Shown here piece after piece: positions 8,837-18,726 of a stretch of DNA of 64,000 nt. Location: contig MLAK01001115.1 in the NCBI GenBank assembly GCA_001839685.1, positions 87,115 to 151,114 on the forward strand. Reading direction: 5' to 3'. Position numbers and translations under genes: made by a program. The notes below the pieces were generated by a model. That model was not told where the DNA came from and did no database searches. It saw nothing but the letters and a program-made list of their open reading frames with translations. Within the stretch, counting starts at the first letter, position 1. Every line of letters starts with the position of its first letter. Source of the DNA: Tritrichomonas foetus (taxonomy: Eukaryota > Parabasalia > Tritrichomonadida > Tritrichomonadidae).

Positions 8837-9682
8837 TCAGGGAATGAGATAATCGTTCACAGCAAGAGACTTTGAAAGAACTTTCGTCTTATTCTTCGCG
8901 GAAGTCTCTTTTGCAGGAGCCAGAATTGTTGATGCTCCTTTCGCCCAATCAGGAATAACTTGATTTTCCTTTCTTTCACGACGCCTCGCCTCGAGCAAGT
9001 TCAATCTCTCCTTAGCATTTTTGAGTTCTTCTTTTGTCATCATTTTTGATAGAATTTTTTGTTCATTTGTTTGAATTGGCATGATTTTTCTTGGCCTCTT
9101 GACAGGGTTTGCAGTTAATCGTGACCATGAGACAGGCAGGGCAGGATTAACAAGAGTTTTTTCTTCAAATGGATGTGACTTTTGTGATCTGACATGTGAA
9201 ACAGAAGAACTAACAATAGATCTTCCTACCACGTGAATTCCAGAAAGTGATGACTTTTGTTTTTTATTTATGTCATCAAATGCATCATTTCTTCGAGAGC
9301 TTTTTAATGAACTTATTTGAGTGGCTGGTCTATTTGAATCATAATAAACATCTTCATTTTTTCTTCCACTTTTTGAATTGTTGAGTTCGTTAATTTCTCT
9401 GTCATAAATCACAGAACGTAAACGGTCGACGTTGATTTTGAATTTCTGTTTTTGGCGCGTTTTGGGTTTTTGAGAATGCTGGGTCAAGGCTCTTTCGGAT
9501 AATTGCGATTCAAAAAAAGATGGATCAAGTGGATCAATATTCGATTCAGATGATGATGAAGATAATTGCAAAACTGGCTCTTTTATTCGCCTTGAAATTG
9601 GAGGAGGCGGGTGAAGAGCTGTGTGAGCAAGTCGGTTCGGTGGTAATGTGTGATGGACTTGTTGCTGAAGCGTAAATAGCAT
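8837..9682 (-). CDS. Unknown basic protein with C-terminal ENQxIPDWAKG motif (paralog B)
   Basis: The product has 281 residues, encoded tail-to-tail with 7588-8526. It has a histidine/proline-rich start, a serine cluster (SSSSSES), then a lysine/arginine-rich middle. The C-terminal block parallels paralog A: LPVSWSR, a helix MMTKEELKNAKERLN with a basic continuation, ENQVIPDWAKG, and NDYLIP at the end. The shared block is about 80 residues, while the N-terminal halves are hardly alignable. This suggests an old inverted duplication followed by drift outside the motif region. The function is unknown; an INCENP IN-box-like role is a hypothesis. The AACTTTTTC box at 9707-9715 sits 25 bases upstream. 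Confidence 0.6.
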   Translation of the reverse strand: MLFTLQQQVHHTLPPNRLAHTALHPPPPISRRIKEPVLQLSSSSSESNIDPLDPSFFESQLSERALTQHSQKPKTRQKQKFKINVDRLRSVIYDREINELNNSKSGRKNEDVYYDSNRPATQISSLKSSRRNDAFDDINKKQKSSLSGIHVVGRSIVSSSVSHVRSQKSHPFEEKTLVNPALPVSWSRLTANPVKRPRKIMPIQTNEQKILSKMMTKEELKNAKERLNLLEARRRERKENQVIPDWAKGASTILAPAKETSAKNKTKVLSKSLAVNDYLIP

Positions 9683-10251
9683 TTAGCTTCAACGTTTTTT
9701 TATGAAAACTTTTTCAAGTATCTAAGGTGAATTTTTTCTGAATTTATTTGGTTTCAGATTAATTAAATGGCCATTTAGGCTTAAAAAAAGCTGGATAAGA
9801 GGAAACTTTTATATATTAGGTTATTTTATCGTCCACAAAAATTAAATATATAAATGGTTACTTTCATACAAAATCCTTTACATATCATTACTTTGGGATA
9901 ATATGTCGAAAAAATGATATATCTTTTTATCAAATTATATATATTGCATTGTCAACATTTTACACGAAATTTAGATGTTTTTATTGATCATACGACTGAA
10001 AAAATACCTTTTTTTCAATGAATGGTGGCTCAGAATTCACTTTGAATACTATATTCAATTATTGTATTCTGATAAAAATAATACTTCTTTCAATTAGCAT
10101 CAATGTCAAGAAATTTTGGTAATTTTCCTCAAGCTTTCTCAATTGATTATTAAAAAAATTGAATAAGAATAATTTTTTCAATACTTTCCCGTAAAATTAA
10201 TTTATTGAAAAAGTTACAGAATGAAATGAGGATTTAGAAATTGTTCTTTCA
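9683..10251. other. Divergent intergenic region with two GAAAAAGTT boxes
   Basis: AACTTTTTC at 9707-9715 lies 25 bases before the minus-strand gene, and GAAAAAGTT at 10207-10215 lies 37 bases before the plus-strand gene. Nothing else is recognised. Confidence 0.45.
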
Positions 10252-12812
10252 ATGATCTTTCTCTCTTTCCTCTTTTACCTAATTTTGTCGAAAAACTCGG
10301 AAATATGCGGTAATATCATTGCTGATTATGATGTTATGCAGATACTTTCAGCTCCTCTTCTTTCGCAAAAGCTTGGAATGGTCGACTCGGTTGGAAATCT
10401 GCAAACCACAAATTTTGAACAATCCATTCAATTAGGACTTATAAATGAATACGGAAAATACGGTCTTATTCTTGCTTTTGGAAAATCTCAAAACTACAAA
10501 ATCGATATTTCTCAATTTGACCAAAACGTGAATTGGATTCAAGTGATGTATGACACACGATTAAATCTATTAATTCCACCAACACTTGAATTGAAAATTC
10601 GCGATGGTCAAGTCATTAATTTATCTGTCATTGATATATCAGTGACTCTTGAAATTGTTCCTGCAACTGATTCTCATAAAAAAAGTTCACTTTTAGACAA
10701 TAAAATACTTGAACAAAATTATGTTCAAAATGATCCAATAGCTGAAGAAAATACAGAAAATGAAAATTATACTAAAAATTTGAACTCTACAACAACAAAT
10801 AAGAATTCTACAAAGGTTGGAAACACAGGAAATGCTACAAATAATGGATTATCGAATAATAATAAAGCAAAGTTACATTTACAGTCTTTAAAACTCTCAA
10901 ATAGTGCAACAATCTCAAAGTTAGATCAAATTGAATGTAGATATTTTTTCGTTCATATTTCATCTTCCATGCTTGGTTCTCTATCCTGCATCATGTCTGC
11001 AATGAAAGTTAATATTAGTAATGATGAAGTGCTCACTAGCATTCCATCCATTTTTGGAGATTCACTTGTTCATTACATTTTTGATGGCCTTACTTATGAG
11101 CAACTTTTTATTGAATACAAACTCACATCTCTTGCATGTAATATGACAATCCGACCAATTGATGACATTACTGAATTAAAAGATGTAACAATATTATTTG
11201 ATCAAATCTATGACGATACCACACAAATGTATTTACCATCTGACTTATTTTATGCTGACTTTGATGGATGGGAAAAAATCAAATTCACAAATAAAATTCC
11301 AACACTTACTTTTCTACAAGACCTAAAAATTGAATATGCAGATCCCCCTGAAAATCTTTATGCTCAACAATTCCAAAAAAATGGGCATAATATTGTTTAT
11401 CAGAATCCGATTTCAATCGATGAAGTATTCATTTGTAATCAGTATTGTCCTGATGGAATTAAAGAAAGTCACGACAGATTGTTAATATACATTTCTAGTG
11501 AAGAAGAAGTCGAATTTTGGCTAAATTCTATCGATATGACAACAACACAAAATATTTACTTATTTTCACCCATTCCTATCGGTTCATCAAGGCCAATTTC
11601 ATTGGCTGGTGTTCCTAAAATCGCCAATCTATATATTCAAGGTGCACAATATATGACTGAAGCAGGAACAATCGAATATTCATTATTTAATGTTGATGTT
11701 GATGAATTCGTTTCAGTCGAAAATTTAGTTGTTGACCATGTAACTTTAAACGCAAATGGATTATCTAAAATGAAAGTTAACGCTCTTTATATTCAAGAGT
11801 ATGGTGTAATTAAAGGTAGAATTAATGTACAAAATGCATATGTGAACTTTGATGATTTCACAAATTCGTTTGATTCCATTACTCTTGAAAAATTAAACTT
11901 GCAACTCAATTTAACTTCACATGCTGAACTTACTTATGATACATTGGCAGATGGGAATTCTCATTGGCAGATGGGAAATCAGTTATTATTGTTCTTTCTT
12001 CATCAACTGCTGTTGCCAATAGTGTTTGCTTCCATATTTATACTGATGGAAACTACACAATAGTTTTAACTCTTCGCCGAATTGATATAAAATCGATCAA
12101 AGGCCTTGAATTTGTAATCTATCCTGGCTTACAAAGTTCTGACCGTTACTGGAATACACTAAAAATCCATTCAGACTCATCAAATGAATTCTATGACTTT
12201 GTCAATGAAAATAATTATGAAAATTCTTTCCAAAAATCACAGAATGATGATATTCATCATCATCTCGAATTTTCAAACCAATACACTTCTAATCAGAATA
12301 ATTTGAAATTCTCAAGCAATCTTCTCATAGAAAAGCATGGAATCAACCAAGTCAGAATCGAAAATTCTAATTTAATACATTCAAATCATAAAAGAAAGCA
12401 AATTAAGCTGCCAAAAAGAGATAATAAAGTATATAAAGTTGATTTTATTTTTAATACTGATTCATGGGTGGATAATAGAATTGGCTATTGTGAAATGATT
12501 TTCAATGCAGCAATAATGACTATTGTTTCTGTTGATGAAAGTTCAGCACCAGATAACTTCAAACTCATTATTCAATCAAGTGCAATTGATCCTACAATTA
12601 CTGAGGAAGTGAATGAAACAACACCTGGACCTGACTATGAATTTGATGAAAGAAGAAGCAGTTTTGTGATAAACCTTGTCATTGGAATTACTATCCCTGC
12701 TTTCTTAATAATTGTTGGAATTGTTATTTACTTTGTGTTTCTACGCTTTAGGAATAATGATTCAGACGATCAAAACAATCAACTCATTCCGAATGAAGGG
12801 CAAGAAAACTAA
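10252..12812 (+). pseudogene. Type I membrane surface protein, frame broken by a 20-bp tandem duplication
   Basis: The first frame (10252-12063) begins with a signal peptide, IFLSFLFYLILS. The second (to 12812) ends with a transmembrane helix (FVINLVIGITIPAFLIIVGI) and a short acidic, polar tail. Each half alone lacks what the other has. At 11942-11977 the 16-mer CATTGGCAGATGGGAA occurs twice with a 20-base period. Counting one copy only, the two frames join into one product of roughly 850 residues. The ectodomain is rich in N, S and T with many N-glycosylation sites, and resembles no family I recognise; it has the layout of a trichomonad surface protein. This is either a recent frameshift pseudogene, a length-polymorphic allele or a sequencing error. 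Confidence 0.8.
11942..11977. repeat. 20-bp tandem duplication causing a frameshift
   Basis: CATTGGCAGATGGGAA at 11942-11957 recurs at 11962-11977 with TTCT between. The 20-base period shifts the coding frame by two. Confidence 0.95.
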
Positions 12813-13209
12813 TTTGTTTTAATCATTTTTATAGAAAATAAAGGCCTCTATAATAAATATGTTTTTTATCTTTTTCAAGCATAAAATAACATTAACAATA
12901 ACATTAAATGAAATTTTGGATCTCCATTTGATTTATTTCTAAAAAAATTTGAAAACATAATTTGTGATGACTAATCATAGGAATATATATATATAAATTA
13001 GAATTGAGATATGTTACCTTTATCATATGATATTTCGAAAATATATGTATCTTCACACGAAACTATTTCTTTAGTTATATGTTTTGACATATTGAAATTC
13101 GCTATCTCAATTTATTTTATGGCTTCTCAAAGAAATCTTTTAGCCAAACTTTTTCATATATGTACGTTAAGTGTTGATAAATTCGAAAAGTTCAAAAATC
13201 ATTGAGAAA
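12813..13209. other. Intergenic, AT-rich
   Basis: It holds AACTTTTTC at 13147-13155 overlapping TCATAT at 13154-13159, upstream of the coiled-coil gene. A short frame at 13011-13205 looks like chance. Confidence 0.4.
13154..13159 (+). promoter_or_regulatory. Initiator-like TCATAT fused to an AACTTTTTC box
   Basis: TCATAT fits the trichomonad initiator consensus, 51 bases before the chosen ATG at 13210. It overlaps the end of AACTTTTTC. Confidence 0.35.
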
Positions 13210-15348
13210 ATGAGTATGAACGTCAGAATTAATAAATTTCGAGCACATACTGCTTTCGCCAAAGGGCAGATACAAAATAACGATCTTCAACCAAAGCGAA
13301 TTTCAACACCTGCAGAAATTACATCATATTCTGCACTATTTTCTGTTCAAAAATATTGTTCGAAAATCGAAGAAATTGTTCAAAACATGAAAAGATTATG
13401 CCCAATTCGTGAAATGGATCAATTTTTTACAGCCTATGCGGAATACAAAAATCGAATCTCTTCTATCGTTGATCAATCAAATATGATACTTAGAAAACTT
13501 AGCCCTAATTTCCAGAATCCAACATATCATACTGGTGAAGATTTAAGAAAATACCACGAAGACTTTATGACTGCTGTTTCTCACATGAAGCTTCAGAAAC
13601 AGCCAATTTATTTCCATGCTATTACTGAATTATTGAATAAGCTTCCATTAGACTTAGATAAGTTTTTATATAAATATCGGTCGAATGCACAAGTCAAACA
13701 ATTTTTAGCTACATTTGAAAATAAATTTAAAGATAAACTTCACAAATTAGAACAAGACATTCGAACTATTTTACTTCCACTTGAATTTGAGCATCTTAAT
13801 TATGATAAAGTTTATGAAACAGTTGAGCGTTTACGTGGAATACATAGAATGTTTGAAATCACTCTAATTACATCTGTTAAACAGCGTTGTCCGAAAGATC
13901 CGAATTTTCCGATGCCAAAAGATACAGACTGGCATGCAACTGTCATTCAACTAGTTCCAATATTATCAAATATGCCAATGTTTGTCGAAAATTCAAATAC
14001 TCTAGCCCAAACAATTCCAGATTTAACATTAGCTATTGAAAAACTTTGTTTAGAAATTGATGAATTAATGCCTGATGATGTTGGTGCTTTTAATGAAACA
14101 GCTACTCCTAAGAAAACTGTTTATCAGGAAGATAAAGTTGATGTTTTACTTGAAAGAGTGAACAACTTCCTTGGAATTCAAACAAGAAAAGGTCAATCAA
14201 AAGTGGACAAACTCACTGAAGTTGTGTCAAAAGTTGAAGAAACAATTAATTCATTAATGAATAAACTTGAAGAAGCTAAAAAAGAAAATGAAAAAGCTAA
14301 AGAAGATTTAGATCGTTCAAGTATTGTTAGGAGATTTCAAAGAATTCGTCAAGCGTCTGATGATATTGCAAAGAAATTTTCTGATGATAAAGATCATTTT
14401 TTAACTTTTGTGATTGATAAATTAAGAACATTAATTAAATTCGATTTTACATTGGATGAAGATGATCCATATAGAATGTTTAATGCAATATTCAAGCAAT
14501 TAAGCAAAGAAATGGATCAACTTCGAAACAATAATGGAAATTATACTGATTTAAGTAAAGACAATAATAGAAACGAAAATGATTATCAAAATGATTGTAA
14601 AAGTTCGAATTCTTCTTATAAAGAAGCATTTATTAAACTTTGTTCATCAATCACACATCAAAATGATGATCTTGATACTAAATCACCTGAAGAACTAAGT
14701 TCAATGATTAAAAAAGCTTTTGATGATAATGATGAAATGAAATTAATTGATGTTGATCGTTTAATGCAACTTATACCAACACGGTATAATCGTGATAACT
14801 ATCTTGAATCATTAAAAGAAGATTTAAAGAAAACTGAATATACTTTAGAAGCAGTTGAGCCATTTAATAATGTTACTAACAAATTAACAACTTTACTTGA
14901 TCAAAGTGAATCATCATATTTACCGACATCGCCAGATTTTTCAACATATTTAAATGCTTTGGCCGAAATGAAAGATAATTTAACAAAGGTGAAAGCAGAA
15001 AAAATGCATAAACCTATATATTCGCTTCTTGTTAAATCAACAGAACTTTTTAATTCGTTGGCAATTGGATTATCATCGGCATCTTTTGCTCCAGAATTTT
15101 CGCCAAATCAAAAAAACATTGAAAAAATCCTAACTGAACAACAGAATATGAATTTATCACTTTCAAGACTTCGAATTTTATTAGAAGAAAAAGATTCCCT
15201 TCTTCTTGCTGAAACAAGAAAACTATCAAAATTAGAAAAACAATTTTCCAATATTCTTTTAGAAAATCAAAAATCGAACGAAAATATTGATCCGCAAAAG
15301 GTTATTTACAAAATTGAAACAAATGAATCGGAGTCCGACTTTTTCTAA
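13210..15348 (+). CDS. Large coiled-coil protein of unknown function
   Basis: The product has 712 residues, almost entirely predicted helix. Coiled-coil-like heptads are clearest at about residues 335-390 (VSKVEETINSLMNKLEEAKK, then ENEKAKEDLDRS) and near the C-terminus (LRILLEEKDSLLLAETRKLS). An N/D/S-rich linker lies near residues 445-475. There is no signal peptide, membrane segment or catalytic motif. Long helical proteins of this kind are common as cytoskeletal scaffolds in trichomonads, but nothing ties this one to a structure. The frame is open to a GTG at 13171; ATG at 13210 is the first methionine codon, with MSMNV offering a second ATG two codons later. Confidence 0.7.
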   Translation: MSMNVRINKFRAHTAFAKGQIQNNDLQPKRISTPAEITSYSALFSVQKYCSKIEEIVQNMKRLCPIREMDQFFTAYAEYKNRISSIVDQSNMILRKLSPNFQNPTYHTGEDLRKYHEDFMTAVSHMKLQKQPIYFHAITELLNKLPLDLDKFLYKYRSNAQVKQFLATFENKFKDKLHKLEQDIRTILLPLEFEHLNYDKVYETVERLRGIHRMFEITLITSVKQRCPKDPNFPMPKDTDWHATVIQLVPILSNMPMFVENSNTLAQTIPDLTLAIEKLCLEIDELMPDDVGAFNETATPKKTVYQEDKVDVLLERVNNFLGIQTRKGQSKVDKLTEVVSKVEETINSLMNKLEEAKKENEKAKEDLDRSSIVRRFQRIRQASDDIAKKFSDDKDHFLTFVIDKLRTLIKFDFTLDEDDPYRMFNAIFKQLSKEMDQLRNNNGNYTDLSKDNNRNENDYQNDCKSSNSSYKEAFIKLCSSITHQNDDLDTKSPEELSSMIKKAFDDNDEMKLIDVDRLMQLIPTRYNRDNYLESLKEDLKKTEYTLEAVEPFNNVTNKLTTLLDQSESSYLPTSPDFSTYLNALAEMKDNLTKVKAEKMHKPIYSLLVKSTELFNSLAIGLSSASFAPEFSPNQKNIEKILTEQQNMNLSLSRLRILLEEKDSLLLAETRKLSKLEKQFSNILLENQKSNENIDPQKVIYKIETNESESDFF

Positions 15349-15759
15349 TCAAGAAAATATATGTTTTGTATGATATAAAATGTTAATAAAACTCGATAGA
15401 TCATGATTTTGATTTCTTTATTTTTTAATGGAGCAAATATGATCTAAATTCTATCAATTTCATCCAAATCACTGTTCAAATCATTTTTAAAATTTCATCA
15501 CATCATAATGTATTTCCCATTTTAATTTTATAATTGGTAAACTTTTTATATATTTAATTGGTCGTATCAAAATTGATAGATATTCTCTCTACCAAAATAC
15601 AATTTTTTCATACATAGAAAAACTATGATGTGCTGAGATCTATTTTCTATCACACAATACTCAATATGTATAATTGTCACAGAATACAATTTTTGTTTCT
15701 CTCATGAGCTCTCTAACTTTTTCAAAAATATTGAAAAATTAAACTTTTTATAAGCTTAG

Positions 15760-15783
15760 TTGGTCGTATCAAGATATGACCAA
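15760..15783. repeat. 24-bp imperfect palindrome
   Basis: TTGGTC-GTAT-CAAG-ATAT-GACCAA: the outer six bases pair perfectly, and the inner arms pair with one G-T. It could form a hairpin or be a dimeric protein site. Confidence 0.6.
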
Positions 15784-15950
15784 TTACCGAATACCAAAAG
15801 ATAAACTTTTTGTTCAGATAAATAGCTCTTTAACTTTTTCAAATTGTAAAATTTGTTCGACTATTTTAGTCTCACAAAAATTGAATACATAATTGTTCAT
15901 TTAAATTATCCATTGAAAACAGACATCAAAGCATCAACAAAACATTGACT

Positions 15951-15956
15951 TCATTT
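15951..15956 (+). promoter_or_regulatory. Initiator-like TCATTT before the MLF gene
   Basis: TCATTT lies 27 bases before the ATG at 15978 and fits the trichomonad initiator. It argues for that ATG rather than the in-frame TTG at 15945. Confidence 0.45.
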
Positions 15957-15977
15957 TTTAATAACTCAAGAATAAAA

Positions 15978-16706
15978 ATGTTTGGATTCTTTCATGATCC
16001 CTTCGATGATTTATTCGTTGATCCATTCGATGGAATATTCAATCGCTATTCTTACTATCGCCCAAGATATCAATATGTTTACCGCCCAAGATACNTCAAT
16101 GATTACTTCGCACTGATTAACGATCGCTTAAACCAAGTTCTTTCAGAAGAATTTGGAATTAATCCACATCACCCACACATAGATATTCTCAAGCGAGCAA
16201 GAAGCCTTGAGCACCAAAAGCAGTTGGATTCGCAAGACCATTCTGAAATCAAAGAAAAAATCGTTCACGAAGCTGAGGAAGAAGCGCACAAGGCCGAGGA
16301 AGAAGCACNTCAGCGAGCAGNAAACTCGCCAAAGCCAAAGCCAAGCTCAAAACATTCACCATATCAAAGCTTATTCTATGAAAGTCATTCCTCTTATAAT
16401 GGAAAGAACTATGTAGAAGAACATCGTGAGCGTGTTCAAGATTCAGATGGAAAGGTTCATATTACAACAAGNCGAAGACTCGGTGATCGTTGGTATGAGG
16501 CCAAATCAATTACAGACGAGGAAGGNAAAACATCAACCAAAGAAACATGGCACAATGTTCCAGAAGATCAAATCGAACAATTTAAACAAGAATGGGCTAC
16601 TCAACATCAAACGAAGTATGCATCAATTTCTCATGATAATTCCCAAAAACCTGAAGAAAAAGTAAATCAAAAAGAAGAAAATGCACCAGATGCCCAACAA
16701 AAGTAA
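15978..16706 (+). CDS. Myeloid leukemia factor (MLF) family protein
   Basis: The product has 242 residues. It opens with the DPF-rich start of MLF proteins (HDPFDDLFVDPFDGIF), then a tyrosine/arginine-rich stretch, a charged helix (EAEEEAHKAEEEA), and the MLF core at about residues 140-210: SSYNGKNYVEEHRERVQDSD, then a DGKVHITT strand, RRLGDRWYEAKS and an acidic region ending in QEW. MLF proteins occur in animals and several anaerobic protists and are linked to stress response and protein quality control; the molecular activity is not settled. Five single ambiguous bases (16095, 16309, 16321, 16472, 16526) fall within the gene, yet the frame stays open. This suggests the assembler merged near-identical copies or could not resolve them. 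Confidence 0.85.
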   Translation: MFGFFHDPFDDLFVDPFDGIFNRYSYYRPRYQYVYRPRYXNDYFALINDRLNQVLSEEFGINPHHPHIDILKRARSLEHQKQLDSQDHSEIKEKIVHEAEEEAHKAEEEAXQRAXNSPKPKPSSKHSPYQSLFYESHSSYNGKNYVEEHRERVQDSDGKVHITTXRRLGDRWYEAKSITDEEXKTSTKETWHNVPEDQIEQFKQEWATQHQTKYASISHDNSQKPEEKVNQKEENAPDAQQK

Positions 16707-17070
16707 AATAAAAATTTAAAGGCTTGATTTTAGATTCTTTTACATAAAAACTTTAGACTTAATTCATTATTGTTTTTTATCATCTTTTATATTTTTTATT
16801 AATATTTATGTTCCACATCCAATTTTCTAATCATTGAATATTCATGTTTCATGGAAGAAAGGAAATTGGAATTAATTAAAAGTATCATAACAAGACAATT
16901 AATGATAAAGAAGAAGAAGAAAGCAGTTTCTAATTTAAATTTAACTAAAAAAGAAAGAAAAAACTAAAAGAAGAAGAAAAGAAGAAAGAATAAAAGCAAT
17001 AAAAATTATAGAATTCTAAATATTTAACAAAAAAATAATAAAAAAAGAGTGAAAATGGAAAATAAGTTTC
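16707..17070. other. Short convergent intergenic region with polypurine tract
   Basis: The plus strand is almost pure A/G from about 16905 to 17000 (repeated AAGAAGAAG runs). It lies between two convergent stops. No gene is seen. Confidence 0.5.
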
Positions 17071-18726
17071 TCACTGGCCCATGAGGGATTCAATCTTGAA
17101 TGAAAGTGATGCAGCATGCTTCGAAAGGATGTCATGATCATGTTCAACTAAATTGAGGAGATGGTCATAAATTTCATATTCAGCAAAGTGTGAAATAATT
17201 TCTTGGAAGTTTTGTTCTTGTGAGAGTTTGAGAATGATATTTAAAAGGGCATCAACTGTTCGTAGAGCAATTGAATCAACACCTGAACAAAGCATTTCAT
17301 CAAAAAGAGAAATCATTTCATCATTTAAAAGTTGATGTAATTCTTCAGATGATGCAAAAATGACATAAGTTGCAACGAAGTAAATTGATTCCTTTTTAAC
17401 TTCGAGTGGAGCATTTTGGCACATTTCTAAGGTTGCTTTAATGAAATCAAGTGAGAAGAAATTCTTAACAATATTAGGTACAGATTCAATAACCATGCTG
17501 AAAAAGTAATAAACGTCAGGAATGACATCTGGGTTATTGAGAAGTTGCATCATTGTTGAAAGAAGGTTTGGACTAAGGAAACCATTCTCTATTGAGCTAT
17601 TGGAAATTACTGTACGAGCTAAAAGATGAATAGCAGCTTTACATAAAGAAGGATTTGACAAAAACTCTGCTGCGAGTTGGCAGATTCCTTTCGAATAAAG
17701 TACATCAATTATTGAAGGTCTAGCAACAGTTAATGCTGTGAAAATTTGAATAATAATGCAGATATTGTGCACATTTATGGTGATGTCATTTTTTGATGTA
17801 AGAATCTCAAAAAGTGGACATATAGTATCTTCAATCACAGTTGCATCAATTTCTTCGAAATTCGCATGTTCCCATGATGAAGTGTAAATGGCTAGGATTG
17901 CATATAAGCAAATTTCCGTCAAATCAGGGTCTGTTGAAGTTTTAGCAATTTCTAAAAGCGTGGAATGAACACCAACGCATGTTATTGAATTCCTTGCATA
18001 TGTTGAGTTTTCTGCAAACGTTTGAATCAATTGAATAATGGAAAATGTTATTTTTTGATTCATTGAAAATGTTTCGATCAAGCCATTTAATGAAAAGGCC
18101 AAATTATCTGCATACATGGTTTTGATTTTTTCTGAAGCAGCGGCAAAGAAAAGTGACGTGATATTCAAAGCTAAGTCGACTAAAAAAAGCATCTGAGTTC
18201 TTGGGCCAGCTGAATTTGATGAAATGTTATCGTCATAAATACAATTCGATAAAAAATCACACAATAGTTCACAGATTTCTTCATGCTCGGAAATATGGTG
18301 AAGATAGGCTTGAGCCAATTCGCTCAAACTCTGTAAAAAGGCGACTTTTGATTCAAAACTGGAATTTTGGATATTAAAATGGTTTTCGTTGACTTCATTG
18401 ATAGTAAAATTGAAATCTGTCATTTCAAGTTTTTCTAACGAAAGAATTTCTTGGCCTGACGAAGTTGAATTCAATACGCTTTGAAGTGCTATAAAAACAT
18501 TTTCTGGTGTCGCCAATGTTTGAAGAGAATTGCTATTTGTTGAGCAAGTCCAACGACGCGTCTGGCGTGGAAGAAGGAAAATTTGATGGCCGATTGAAAT
18601 CCTTCGAAGTTGAAGGGTTCGTTGGGAACGTTCTTGTTCAAAACGTTCGTGGTATTTCGAAAGGTCGAAGTTGTCTTTATTATGAAGAGGCAATACGCCT
18701 TGTTTTCGGGTGAGGGTCAGTGCCAT
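17071..18726 (-). CDS. Divergent importin-alpha-like armadillo-repeat protein
   Basis: The product has 551 residues, close to the 530 of importin alpha. Residues about 24-60 (ERFEQERSQRTLQLRRISIG, then RQTRR) resemble a degraded importin-beta-binding domain, with fewer basic residues than normal. The rest is a run of helical armadillo-like repeats with typical phrases such as LLEIAKTSTDPDLTEICLYA and LLNNPDVIPDVYYFFSMVIE. The N-W pairs that bind nuclear localisation signals in canonical importin alpha are not clear, so cargo binding may differ. The role would be nuclear import adaptor or another armadillo scaffold. The frame opens with a TTG at 18735; the ATG at 18726 (MALTLTRK) is chosen. 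Confidence 0.65.
   Translation of the reverse strand: MALTLTRKQGVLPLHNKDNFDLSKYHERFEQERSQRTLQLRRISIGHQIFLLPRQTRRWTCSTNSNSLQTLATPENVFIALQSVLNSTSSGQEILSLEKLEMTDFNFTINEVNENHFNIQNSSFESKVAFLQSLSELAQAYLHHISEHEEICELLCDFLSNCIYDDNISSNSAGPRTQMLFLVDLALNITSLFFAAASEKIKTMYADNLAFSLNGLIETFSMNQKITFSIIQLIQTFAENSTYARNSITCVGVHSTLLEIAKTSTDPDLTEICLYAILAIYTSSWEHANFEEIDATVIEDTICPLFEILTSKNDITINVHNICIIIQIFTALTVARPSIIDVLYSKGICQLAAEFLSNPSLCKAAIHLLARTVISNSSIENGFLSPNLLSTMMQLLNNPDVIPDVYYFFSMVIESVPNIVKNFFSLDFIKATLEMCQNAPLEVKKESIYFVATYVIFASSEELHQLLNDEMISLFDEMLCSGVDSIALRTVDALLNIILKLSQEQNFQEIISHFAEYEIYDHLLNLVEHDHDILSKHAASLSFKIESLMGQ

Larger units (their letters stand above)
15349..15977. other. Intergenic with a repeated TTGGTCGTATCAA box
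   Basis: TTGGTCGTATCAA occurs at 15558-15570 and again at 15760-15772. The second copy is part of an imperfect palindrome. Two AACTTTTTC boxes also occur (near 15716 and 15832), the second about 145 bases before the MLF ATG. Confidence 0.5.

Noticed and set aside
13171..13209. Coiled-coil gene starting at 13171
   Set aside because: That codon is GTG; the first ATG in frame is at 13210.
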